A stretch of 64,000 bases of DNA, taken from UBA5359 sp002410925 [NCBI: bacterium UBP13_UBA5359]. Lineage in GTDB: Bacteria; UBP13; UBA5359. A program made the position numbers and the translations under genes. The notes under the pieces were generated by a model. The model searched no databases. It saw only the letters and a program-made list of their open reading frames with translations, and was not told the DNA's origin. Shown one piece after another: positions 41,624-48,615 of the stretch. Where the stretch lies: NCBI GenBank assembly GCA_002410925.1, contig DHPR01000033.1:431364-495363 (forward strand), read 5' to 3'. Numbering within the stretch: position 1 is the stretch's first letter; every line of letters begins with the position of its first letter.

Positions 41624-42457
41624 CTATACGTAGCCTCGCCCGTGCTCCTGCAAGCTCCTCCTCATGCTCTCACCGGAGATCTGCAGCAGACGTCCGCCCT
41701 CTCTCCAGCGATCTATGATCCGGCCGATGGTATTGTCCTCCATCTGCTCTACTGTCAGATTGGCGGTTATGATCATGGGCTGCATGTTGGCATACTTGGC
41801 CTCTACCAGCTCCTCGAACCGGCTGAAAAGCCAGTCTGCCCGGTATTCCCGTCCGAAGTCGTCCAGCAGCAGCATATCCGCTTTTTCGTATTCGCTGATA
41901 TCGTCCTTGTCATGGATCTTCCGGAAGAGCGTCGGCGAAAAAACATACTTGGTCCGCAGCCGCTGCCTATGCCCCCACCAGAGCCGCTGGTAAAGATAAC
42001 TGAGCGTGAAGGTCTTGCCGACGCCAGGAGGGCCAACTATCACCAGGCCGCTGCCCCTCTCGAGGTTTGCATCCAGATCATCCAGATAGGCGTCGATCGT
42101 CTCTTTAAGCTGGAGCCTTGAAGGATCCACCTGGTGATATCGCTTCCGTATGCCGGATGCCAACAGACTGCGTGTCAGCATATGCAGGTTATACGGGCAC
42201 TCTCGGCTGTCGCTGAAGTGACAAGGGTACCGAAAGACGTGGCCAGGCTCCTCATCCAGCGTCAGAAGTATCTCCGGATCCGTAAGGGCAGCTCCTCTAC
42301 GTGCCGCTTTCAGGCACTGCCGGCACTGGATCTGAGCGTCCCCAATTTTTAACTTCTCCAGTAAACCCGAAAGCGTCCCGTGATGCCGGCGGTGAATACT
42401 TGCCCGAGCTGCCAAGTCCGCTTTTAACTGCTCCAGATCCCCGCTTATTCGTTCCAT
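41624..42457 (-). CDS. DnaC/IstB-like helicase loader ATPase
   Basis: This protein of about 277 residues has AAA+ motifs: Walker A GPPGVGKTFTLSYLYQR at about 142, Walker B MLLLDDFGREY at about 185, sensor region MIITANLTVEQM and an Arg-finger region (GRIIDRWREGG). The N-terminal part has CRQC and further Cys (RYPCHF, ECPY), perhaps a zinc site. It would load the replicative helicase at the phage origin. The ATG follows GGGGGTGGG. It overlaps the upstream replication gene by about 160 bases, unusually long. Confidence 0.88.
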   Translation of the reverse strand: MERISGDLEQLKADLAARASIHRRHHGTLSGLLEKLKIGDAQIQCRQCLKAARRGAALTDPEILLTLDEEPGHVFRYPCHFSDSRECPYNLHMLTRSLLASGIRKRYHQVDPSRLQLKETIDAYLDDLDANLERGSGLVIVGPPGVGKTFTLSYLYQRLWWGHRQRLRTKYVFSPTLFRKIHDKDDISEYEKADMLLLDDFGREYRADWLFSRFEELVEAKYANMQPMIITANLTVEQMEDNTIGRIIDRWREGGRLLQISGESMRRSLQEHGRGYV

Positions 42458-43409
42458 TCTGCCCACCCCCGTTTACAATCGCCAGTAGCTTCGTTACCGT
42501 TGCCGATGAATAAAGCTTGTTCAGTGCATGACCTTCGTAAAATTTATCGTCATCGATGGCCAGGTAGGCATCCACCAATGCCTTGCACTTCTCCATCCCG
42601 TAGTTCTTGACCAGTCTGGCCAGGTGCACGAAATCCTGCCCCCCTCCCGGAGGCCTGTCCTCGGTCTCGTAACGCCTCTGCCATCCAACGACAAAGTATT
42701 CGAACAGCTCTGCTTGTGGGGAAGACGGGACAGGCGTTAGCCTGGCCTTCTTGGGCGGCTTGCTGGGAAGAACTTCCGGTTCAAGAGATTCCGTTCCTGC
42801 TTCCCCTTCCCTTTCTTCTTCCCCTTCTACTTCTCTTTCTATTTGGTTCTCGTACGGTAACCCTACGGTATCAGTATCATCACCGTTCGATATTCGTACG
42901 GTAACCGTACGGTTGGCATACGGTTTTCCTTCGGTATCCGTAAGCTGTATATACGGTTCCAAATGCAGCAGAAACTCCTTGTATTCGTCGATGACAATAA
43001 GCTCATACCGTCCTGGACCAGGACGCTTACCCGGTTCACTCGGTGCAGGAGGAATCCATCTGATCCACGGCGGCAGCAAGGCGTCCTTAGGTGCAGACGG
43101 GCTTCGAAGCCGCTGATGCTTGAAGAAGTTCTTCAGGAAGAAAAACTTCTTGCCGCTTACCTCGTAGGGAATAATCTTGCCCAGGTTTATCAGCGCCTCG
43201 ATATATCCTGATATGTCCGCCACGGCAATGTCATTATCTGCCGGGAAAAGATGAATCTTGAACCCCATCGGATTATGCTCTACGCAGCCGGAATCCTCTG
43301 CCGCCTGAATCATCCCCAAATAGAACATCCTGCCAGGTAACGGTAGGGCGTCTATCAGATCAGTATCAGACCAAAATTCAGGAACTATCACCCGCTTATG
43401 AACGATCAT
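42297..43409 (-). CDS. Phage replication initiator / replisome organiser (DnaD-like), containing the origin
   Basis: This 370-residue protein has an N-terminal winged-helix-like domain (EFWSDTDLIDALPLPGRMFYLGMIQ, FKHQRLRSPSAPKDALLPPW). A low-complexity acidic linker (EREVEGEEEREGEAG) follows, then a DnaD-like helical part (LFEYFVVGWQRRYE, LVKNYGMEKCKALVDAYLA). This is the layout of Gram-positive phage replication initiators. An array of 11-bp repeats lies within the gene, as origins do in lambda-type initiators. The last 50 codons overlap the start of the DnaC-like gene in another frame. Confidence 0.75.
   Translation of the reverse strand: MIVHKRVIVPEFWSDTDLIDALPLPGRMFYLGMIQAAEDSGCVEHNPMGFKIHLFPADNDIAVADISGYIEALINLGKIIPYEVSGKKFFFLKNFFKHQRLRSPSAPKDALLPPWIRWIPPAPSEPGKRPGPGRYELIVIDEYKEFLLHLEPYIQLTDTEGKPYANRTVTVRISNGDDTDTVGLPYENQIEREVEGEEEREGEAGTESLEPEVLPSKPPKKARLTPVPSSPQAELFEYFVVGWQRRYETEDRPPGGGQDFVHLARLVKNYGMEKCKALVDAYLAIDDDKFYEGHALNKLYSSATVTKLLAIVNGGGQNGTNKRGSGAVKSGLGSSGKYSPPASRDAFGFTGEVKNWGRSDPVPAVPESGT
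42853..42962 (+). repeat. 11-bp iteron array, probable phage replication origin
   Basis: Ten adjoining 11-base units start at 42853 and repeat every 11 bases to 42952. TACGGT opens six of them (42853, 42864, 42897, 42908, 42919, 42952), TTCGGT one (42930) and degenerate forms the others (42875, 42886, 42941). Consensus is TACGGTAWCCG. The period is not a multiple of three although the array is in coding sequence, so it is not a protein repeat. Confidence 0.8.
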
Positions 43410-43546
43410 CTATCAGCCTCACATACCGTCGTTACCGTGTTACCTGCAGGCTTGATCCATGGAGGATCAGGAACAAATGTTCCAATCACGTAAAGGGCCA
43501 CCATAACGCCGATAAAAAATAGAGTCCCCGCCATTCGATCACTCAT
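43406..43546 (-). CDS. Small single-pass membrane protein
   Basis: This 46-residue protein has one helix (GTLFFIGVMVALYVIGTFV) and a short polar tail. The ATG follows GGGGGACGGTGA; the longer frame upstream belongs to the preceding gene out of phase. It ends four bases into the initiator gene. Function unknown. Confidence 0.55.
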   Translation of the reverse strand: MSDRMAGTLFFIGVMVALYVIGTFVPDPPWIKPAGNTVTTVCEADR

Positions 43547-43551
43547 TATAA

Positions 43552-43953
43552 TCACCGTCCCCCTCGCTTGAGTTGCTTCTCGACCGTCTCCTTGGCCGAT
43601 GTCATGAACTTTGCGGCTGTGCAGATAGTGCAATCATCTCGATACTTACGGCACATCCTCTCATAGCACCGACGTCTGTTTTTATCAAACTCATCTGCCA
43701 TCTCATAGAGTGCTGCCTTGTATACCCTGATCCATACCTTCAGGCGCTTGATCACCACGTCGCTCTCACAGCTTCGACACTTACCATCTGCCGGCATCGG
43801 CCGGTGACACTCAGGGCATTCCAGAAAGCGGAGTTCATCCAGGTCCTTACCCTGCTCCTCCAACAGCCGCTTATACTCATCCCTCTCCCGCGCTGCAGCC
43901 AACAAGCGCTTGTGCTCCAGGGCGGAAAGATTAATCCTCCTCAATCTCAACAC
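43552..43953 (-). CDS. Zinc-ribbon phage protein of unknown function
   Basis: This 133-residue protein has a helical N-terminus (LEHKRLLAAARERDEYKRLLEEQ). A zinc ribbon follows (CPECHRPMPADGKCRSCESD: CxxC and CxxC), then a helical part with several further Cys (RMCRKYRDDCTICTAAKF). The start is uncertain: GTG at 43953 or one of two nearby TTG codons. It overlaps the previous gene by 23 bases. Confidence 0.6.
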   Translation of the reverse strand: MLRLRRINLSALEHKRLLAAARERDEYKRLLEEQGKDLDELRFLECPECHRPMPADGKCRSCESDVVIKRLKVWIRVYKAALYEMADEFDKNRRRCYERMCRKYRDDCTICTAAKFMTSAKETVEKQLKRGGR

Positions 43954-44194
43954 CCTTCTCTCGTAAGCCCTGAATCCACAACGCCTTCATCTCATCGCTA
44001 CAGTGAGCCATGGCATCTTTCCACGTAGGGCAGCGCCCATGCTCCATATGGAACTTCATCTGGTAATACAGGCTCTGCTGGTTGTGAGGCATCGATGGAT
44101 GATGGTCTGTTGCACACTCTTGACATACATCAGGGTGTGGCGGCAGTAATGTCATTGACTTGCATTCTATGACTTGAACTTCTCTCTTCGGCAT
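43931..44194 (-). CDS. Small early phage protein with Cys/His residues
   Basis: This 87-residue protein has PDVCQECATDHHPSMPHNQQ and a helical C-terminus (WKDAMAHCSDEMKALWIQG). The pattern CxxC..HH suggests metal binding. ACGAGAGGAG precedes the ATG. The leader carries structured element A (44220-44371). No family recognised. Confidence 0.6.
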   Translation of the reverse strand: MPKREVQVIECKSMTLLPPHPDVCQECATDHHPSMPHNQQSLYYQMKFHMEHGRCPTWKDAMAHCSDEMKALWIQGLREKGVEIEED

Positions 44195-44219
44195 AATAAT
44201 ATCTCCTCTCGTTTTGTAG

Positions 44220-44371
44220 GGTAAGGGAGCGGACCGGACGCTACCCCGGCTTGCAATTAACTGCCCTACTACCCCTAGTCAGGCTTTGCCTACAGCAGCA
44301 CGGAGGGGTCTTTCGGCCGTGCCCGGTGTCTGCGACTTTCCACACCGCCGCTCCCACGTTGGCCTCTTACC
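44220..44371 (-). ncRNA. Structured leader element A
   Basis: The minus-strand RNA upstream of the 44194 gene has GGCCAACGTGGGAGCGG and, about 110 bases on, CCGCTCCCTTACC. The two arms pair. Element B at 44662-44789 has the same blocks with GGGAGCAG / CTGCTCCC, a compensatory G-C to A-U change. GGTAA and TTACC outside could extend the pairing. The inner part includes a further hairpin (GCACGG / CCGTGC). Could be a regulatory leader; no known class recognised. Confidence 0.5.
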
Positions 44372-44633
44372 ACCTGTGTTCGAATTTATCGTTCCAGGTA
44401 GGATTACGGTCCTCCAATTGAGGCTTGAATACCAGGTGTTTACAGGAAACATAACCGCTGATCCCCTGCACAAAAACGACGGGGTCTCCACTGCTGGCCA
44501 TAAATGCTTCCGATTTCAACAGCGTACGCTTCCCGTCCTCATGTATACCGAGTATCGGGAAATAGGCGCACTCCTCGCCTACAGGATGGTCGTTGTTCCA
44601 TGCAGTAATATCAAAGGTAGACCCTCTTCTCAT
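44367..44633 (-). CDS. Small early phage protein of unknown function
   Basis: This protein of about 88 residues begins RRGSTFDITAWNNDHPVGEE and contains FMASSGDPVVFVQGISGYVSC. The ATG eight bases after GAGAGGAG is chosen. Beta-rich, no recognised family. It lies between structured elements B (upstream) and A (downstream), both of the same type. Confidence 0.55.
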   Translation of the reverse strand: MRRGSTFDITAWNNDHPVGEECAYFPILGIHEDGKRTLLKSEAFMASSGDPVVFVQGISGYVSCKHLVFKPQLEDRNPTWNDKFEHRW

Positions 44634-44661
44634 ATCTGTAACTCCTCTCAAACTTAGTTGT

Positions 44662-44789
44662 GGTAAGGGAGCAGGGCGGCGATCACCATACCCAAGACTG
44701 TTTCCACCGCCATTCAGCCGTCCTCTTTAAGGGTGTGCTGCAATTCGTTCTGCTCCCATGTTGGCCGCCGCCAGTAGCAGGGTTTTACC
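44662..44789 (-). ncRNA. Structured leader element B
   Basis: The minus strand carries GGCCAACATGGGAGCAG and CTGCTCCCTTACC about 75 bases later, matching element A block by block with one compensatory pair change. It lies in the gap upstream of the 44633 gene; the RBS GAGAGGAG follows 15 to 20 bases after the 3' arm in both elements. Further left of 44921 no gene is seen in this gap of about 290 bases. Confidence 0.5.
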
Positions 44790-44920
44790 ATTGGGGATGG
44801 TAGAGTTACGCTACTATGGTAAAGCGGCAGCCGTGCTACTTCTCCGGTCTCCCGGGAAGACTGTTGTTCTCAAGCTCCTCGATGTGCTAAAATAAGACTG
44901 TTGAGTTTCTGAGCCCCTTG

Positions 44921-45352
44921 CTATGCCTGGCAGGGGCTCGTTTCTTTTCCCGGCCTATTCTCCAGTATCCGGTTTCTGGTCCGCAGCTCCTCCACTTCCT
45001 GCAGCCCTTGCCTATGTGCCCTCTCAATGGCCATGACCGCATCATATTTGAGCTGGTCATCACGCAGATCTGCATCATAGGCTTTCTTTAAGTTAGCTAT
45101 ATGGATCTCCAGGTTACGCCTATTCTCCGGATCCGTAGTTGTCTCCAGGTAATCTTCCAGAGACTTAATTACCAGTCTCTGCGGCTCGTTATCAGCCAGA
45201 TCCATCTCCAGGTTGTGCCTGGAATACTTTTTCAGGGCTCCCAGCCTCTCGATCTCCTCCAACAACGTAGACTGCACCTCCATGTTCTCCCGGATATCAG
45301 CCGATCGCTGGCTCTCAGGACGCCCTCTCATTGGCAATGTCATCGTGTCCAT
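44921..45352 (-). CDS. Coiled-coil phage protein of unknown function
   Basis: This protein of about 143 residues is nearly all helical and charged (LLEEIERLGALKKYSRHNLEMD, NRRNLEIHIANLKKAYDADL, AHRQGLQEVEELRTRNRILE), a likely coiled coil. The ATG lies six bases after GGGAGGTG, next to the beta clamp stop. No known family; it may bind the clamp or a replication protein, given its place. Confidence 0.6.
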   Translation of the reverse strand: MDTMTLPMRGRPESQRSADIRENMEVQSTLLEEIERLGALKKYSRHNLEMDLADNEPQRLVIKSLEDYLETTTDPENRRNLEIHIANLKKAYDADLRDDQLKYDAVMAIERAHRQGLQEVEELRTRNRILENRPGKETSPCQA

Positions 45353-45357
45353 CCGTA

Positions 45358-46455
45358 TCACCTCCCTTCCTGCTGTCTAATTGGCATTACGAAACAGTAT
45401 CCATAATCTCCATCCCGGAGCATGGCAACCTTATTAGGTTCGCATAGACGAAAAACCACTTCTTTGGATTTAACGTGGCTTATTATGTCTGTCAGGTAAC
45501 TGACGTTGAAATAAAAGGCCTCTTGTAGATCATTAACAGGAGTGACAAGCGGTATTGCCTCTACCATCCTGCCAAAATCAACATCCGTAGTGGAGATTAC
45601 AACCTCATCGGAGAATGTCAGGCGGACTACACGCGTATCCTGGTCGCATATTGCAGCAGCGCCAAGGAGAGCACGTAACAAAGGCCACCGTTTGACTGTA
45701 ATATGCTGTTTGAATCCTTCTGCCGGCGCGATCCTCTGATAATCTGGATACCCACGGTCTATAGGATTACAGGCTATGCCTATGTTACCGGAGGTAAAGG
45801 TAACCTCCTTCAATGGATCATCACCAACGATAGCCCGTATAGTTGCCTGGCCTAAACTCGACACCTCCGTCAGCACATTGCGATGAATGGTAAATGCAAC
45901 AGGAACGGAAAGAGGAAAATCATAGCATGCCAAGCGCTGCCCGTTTGTGGCTACTATCGCCTCCCCTGAGAACCTTATTCCCTGCAAAGCGATATTCTTT
46001 ACTTCATCAGAAGCAGCGGCATATATTACACGTGAAATAATATCGGCGTTGATCTCTCCAATGGCCGGAGTTGCAAACCCCGGCATGAAATCATGCTGCA
46101 TCTCGATATCTACATGCGGAAGAGCATATTCGCACCCGTCAGAGGATAGGATAATCTCCTTAGCGTTGCTGTCGGTATCACATGGTCCTGAGATAGAGAC
46201 CGTCTTTTCAAACGCCTTCAGGACATTATCCATCTTTTTACCTGTGACGGTTACGAAACCTTCTTCTTCGATCGCTGCATCAGGTATCCTTACAACAGTC
46301 CTAAAATGCTTTCCCTCGGCATATACGGACACGCTGCCATAGCCGGCATGTATCACTATGCATTCATCGGCTGGTTTATCAGGATACACGGGCAAAGCTC
46401 TCCTTGCCTGTGATACTGCAGCACGTAACTTCCGTGGATTAACAGTGATCTTCAT
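45358..46455 (-). CDS. Phage-encoded DNA polymerase III beta subunit (sliding clamp)
   Basis: This 365-residue protein shows three clamp-like domains. KITVNPRKLRAAVSQARRALP opens domain 1, IRFSGEAIVATNGQRLACYDFPL is the hallmark 'ATDGhRLa'-like segment in domain 2 with N for D, and the chain ends YCFVMPIRQ, matching the usual YVVMPMR end. The ring would tether polymerase to DNA. No polymerase gene is seen in the prophage, so the clamp would serve or compete with the host enzyme. A parS-like site lies inside the gene. Confidence 0.88.
   Translation of the reverse strand: MKITVNPRKLRAAVSQARRALPVYPDKPADECIVIHAGYGSVSVYAEGKHFRTVVRIPDAAIEEEGFVTVTGKKMDNVLKAFEKTVSISGPCDTDSNAKEIILSSDGCEYALPHVDIEMQHDFMPGFATPAIGEINADIISRVIYAAASDEVKNIALQGIRFSGEAIVATNGQRLACYDFPLSVPVAFTIHRNVLTEVSSLGQATIRAIVGDDPLKEVTFTSGNIGIACNPIDRGYPDYQRIAPAEGFKQHITVKRWPLLRALLGAAAICDQDTRVVRLTFSDEVVISTTDVDFGRMVEAIPLVTPVNDLQEAFYFNVSYLTDIISHVKSKEVVFRLCEPNKVAMLRDGDYGYCFVMPIRQQEGR
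46024..46041 (+). promoter_or_regulatory. parS-like palindrome, copy 4
   Basis: Core TATTACACGTGAAATA at 46024-46039 has the exact parS centre ACACGTGAAA with TATT/AATA arms. It lies within the beta clamp coding sequence and in the same orientation as copies 1 and 2. Confidence 0.6.
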
Positions 46456-46477
46456 ACGTTAACTTCCCCCCCTGGAT

Positions 46478-47095
46478 TTATATACTGGCCTGCCGGATCT
46501 GGCGGTTGATCTTTGAGATAGCCATATCTATAACCCGTTGATCTTCCGGAAGATCGGCTGAATTCAGAACATTACGCTCGAACTTCTCCAACTCTCTCAA
46601 CGTCACCCGGCCCGTACCGGCAGGATGCACATCCGGCGAAGGCATAGTCTCAGAGCGAATAAATGACACCACCAGGTTACCGCTCCGGACCGTATGCATC
46701 TCCAGACTATTCCTCTGCCGCAGAGCATCTCCAAGCTGCCGTCCGATACAAGCGTGAATGCACTCCTCGCAATGTGCTGCAAATGCCTGTGCTGCATGGG
46801 TAACTGCTGCCAAGGATCTCTCCCAACCGGCATCCGTTTCCTGCTGCGTCAAAGACGTCGCCACCATCAGGGCTTCGTGAAGTGAGAACCCATCGATGCC
46901 ATCTCCGGATGATAGGATCACCTCCATCCGCTGCCTCACATGATAGGCGGCAATCGTTTTCAGCTCCCTCTCGGTCCGGCATCGATTGTTAAAGGGGCAT
47001 ACCCCCTCCGTGTCACAATACCTGCTCCCGATGTTGGTATCCGTTCCCGGGCAATGCTGTGACTCTCTCTCCACCGCTGTTACCTGACAAGACAT
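46478..47095 (-). CDS. Early phage protein with cysteine-rich N-terminus
   Basis: This protein of about 205 residues begins with several Cys and His (CQVTAVERESQHCPGTD, SRYCDTEGVCPFNNRC), a possible metal site. A long helical part follows (AAVTHAAQAFAAHCEECIHACIG). The end (RELEKFERNVLNSADLPEDQ) is helical. The ATG eight bases after GAGAGAGGTGA is preferred. No family recognised; the place before the clamp suggests a role in replication or its control. Confidence 0.55.
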   Translation of the reverse strand: MSCQVTAVERESQHCPGTDTNIGSRYCDTEGVCPFNNRCRTERELKTIAAYHVRQRMEVILSSGDGIDGFSLHEALMVATSLTQQETDAGWERSLAAVTHAAQAFAAHCEECIHACIGRQLGDALRQRNSLEMHTVRSGNLVVSFIRSETMPSPDVHPAGTGRVTLRELEKFERNVLNSADLPEDQRVIDMAISKINRQIRQASI

Positions 47096-47117
47096 AATGA
47101 TCACCTCTCTCAGTAAT

Positions 47118-47408
47118 CTATCTACGAGCCGCTGTCCTGGGTGCCCGCGGCCGAAGCATCGTAGTGCTATCAGTCATATATGCGCTGGGAACTTTGGTCT
47201 TATCGATGATGGATAGATTTATGCTCTGAGCGGTGCCTCTCCGGACGTTTGCTGCTACCCATTGCTCCAGATCGTATTGCCGGAAACGTAGCTGCTTTAT
47301 CAGCCGGACAAACGGAAGGCCATGCTTTACCAGGCGACGCACAGTGCTGGGACTGGTCTGGAAGAATTCTGCAGCTTCTTCGATGGTGAGCAATCTCTCC
47401 TTAGGCAT
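47118..47408 (-). CDS. HTH (excisionase/MerR-like) DNA-binding protein
   Basis: This protein of about 96 residues begins with LLTIEEAAEFFQTSPSTVRRLV, the HTH_17 / excisionase-like winged helix, followed by QLRFRQYDLEQWVAAN, the usual end of that domain (FR..dle.wl). The rest is a basic tail. It may be the excisionase or an early regulator. The ATG overlaps the end of the previous gene; the longer frame upstream is that gene out of phase. Confidence 0.8.
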   Translation of the reverse strand: MPKERLLTIEEAAEFFQTSPSTVRRLVKHGLPFVRLIKQLRFRQYDLEQWVAANVRRGTAQSINLSIIDKTKVPSAYMTDSTTMLRPRAPRTAARR

Positions 47409-47631
47409 TGGATGCCTCCTTATCCTGTGCCGGTAGCGTCCAGCGTCGTGCCTCCAGTCCGAAGCGCATAAACCAGAGACACAGCGTTCCAACGTTCACT
47501 TCAAAGAGGTCTGCCAGTTGTTGCATGGTCATACCGTCTTCGTAGTAGTAGCGCCGGATAAGCTCCTCAATCGGCTTACCGCCATACCGAGCTTCTATTG
47601 CTTTCATGGTCTTGGTCTTTTTCTTAATCAT
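47401..47631 (-). CDS. Small HTH protein, first gene of the early operon
   Basis: This protein of about 76 residues has a helix-turn-helix at about 30-60 (YYYEDGMTMQQLADLFEVNVGTLCLWFMRFG), similar to sigma-factor- or transposase-like HTH. The start is the ATG at 47631 or the one eight codons on; neither has a strong RBS. It is transcribed from the promoter at 47709-47737, so it may be the Cro-like or early activator protein. Confidence 0.65.
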   Translation of the reverse strand: MIKKKTKTMKAIEARYGGKPIEELIRRYYYEDGMTMQQLADLFEVNVGTLCLWFMRFGLEARRWTLPAQDKEASNA

Positions 47632-47649
47632 TACTGTAAGACACCGCCC

Positions 47650-47737
47650 ACATTTCAATTTGGCACTATATAGATAAAAAAATAAGCGATTGCTTAATCG
47701 ACACTTAGACAATAACAAATTGAAATGTAAAAGTCAA
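47650..47737 (-). promoter_or_regulatory. Early promoter with inverted operator copies
   Basis: On the minus strand TTGACT (47732-47737), 17 bases, then TATTGT (47709-47714) form a good promoter. The 13-mer CAAATTGAAATGT at 47716-47728 lies in its spacer, and an exact inverted copy is at 47650-47662 in the leader. Between them is TAAGCGATTGCTTA (47683-47696), a palindrome. These are likely binding sites of the divergent repressor. Confidence 0.75.
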
Positions 47738-47814
47738 ATGATTTTTAAAACATCTTTTCAAAATGTGTTAATATTTTAGTATAGTTAGTTACTTAGCGTA
47801 AGGTAGGGTTTGCG

Positions 47815-48606
47815 ATGACCGATAGTATGTATAAATTAATAGGCAGTAGAATCAGACAAGCTCGTGAAGAACGTGGACTGAGCCAGGCTGATCTCGCCGA
47901 AGCTATCGGTTTTTCTGCACCGTCTGTAACAAACTTCGAAAATGCAAAACGGAGAATATCCATAGAAGACCTCCATAAAGTAGCAGAAGTACTTCGTAAA
48001 CCTATAACCTATTTTCTATCCGAGAAACCTTTCGATGAAAAAGCACAAGCTGAACTTGAAAAGAAGGCCACCCTCGAAGAGATCAAGGATATGCTTAAAA
48101 AGATTGAGGTGGAAGAAGATCAGATCGAGGAAAAGGTCGAAGAGTGTGCCGAGAAAGAGTTTGACATCACCAAACACCCCGGCTATATCCCTCTCGATAA
48201 GTTCAAGCTCATACCAATCCTCGGCCGGATCCATGCCGGCGAACTGCACGAAGCTATCCAGCACGCCGAAGAGATGTTGCCTATACCTGCTAGCGCTGAT
48301 GCTGATTACGCATTAACGGTCCATGGTGACTCCATGGAACCATATTACAACGATGGCGATGTCGTAGTTGTTAAAGAGACCCCAGAAGCCTACAACGGCG
48401 CTCACGTCGTTGCTAGTGTGGATGATGAAGTAACCCTTAAAACCTATTACAAATATGACGGCGTCACCGTTCTGCGAGCCGCCAACCCTAAATACCAGGA
48501 CATCTCCGGCAAGGAGATCGGCGTCATGGGCGTTATTAAAGGCGTTATGTATAGGGCGTTGATGCGGCCCTCTTCTGAGATAAACGGGAAACCCAAGAAG
48601 CATTAG
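47815..48606 (+). CDS. Prophage repressor, XRE HTH plus S24/LexA peptidase
   Basis: This 263-residue protein has an N-terminal XRE helix-turn-helix (RIRQAREERGLSQADLAEAIG, SAPSVTNFENAKR). A charged linker follows (about 85-120), then a LexA-like peptidase: probable Ala-Gly cleavage in GRIHAGELH, catalytic Ser in HGDSMEPYYNDGD and Lys in EVTLKTYYKY. This is a CI-like repressor that would cleave itself after RecA activation, so the prophage should be DNA-damage inducible. It faces the early operon across the operator region. Confidence 0.94.
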   Translation: MTDSMYKLIGSRIRQAREERGLSQADLAEAIGFSAPSVTNFENAKRRISIEDLHKVAEVLRKPITYFLSEKPFDEKAQAELEKKATLEEIKDMLKKIEVEEDQIEEKVEECAEKEFDITKHPGYIPLDKFKLIPILGRIHAGELHEAIQHAEEMLPIPASADADYALTVHGDSMEPYYNDGDVVVVKETPEAYNGAHVVASVDDEVTLKTYYKYDGVTVLRAANPKYQDISGKEIGVMGVIKGVMYRALMRPSSEINGKPKKH

Positions 48607-48615
48607 GAGAGTGAT

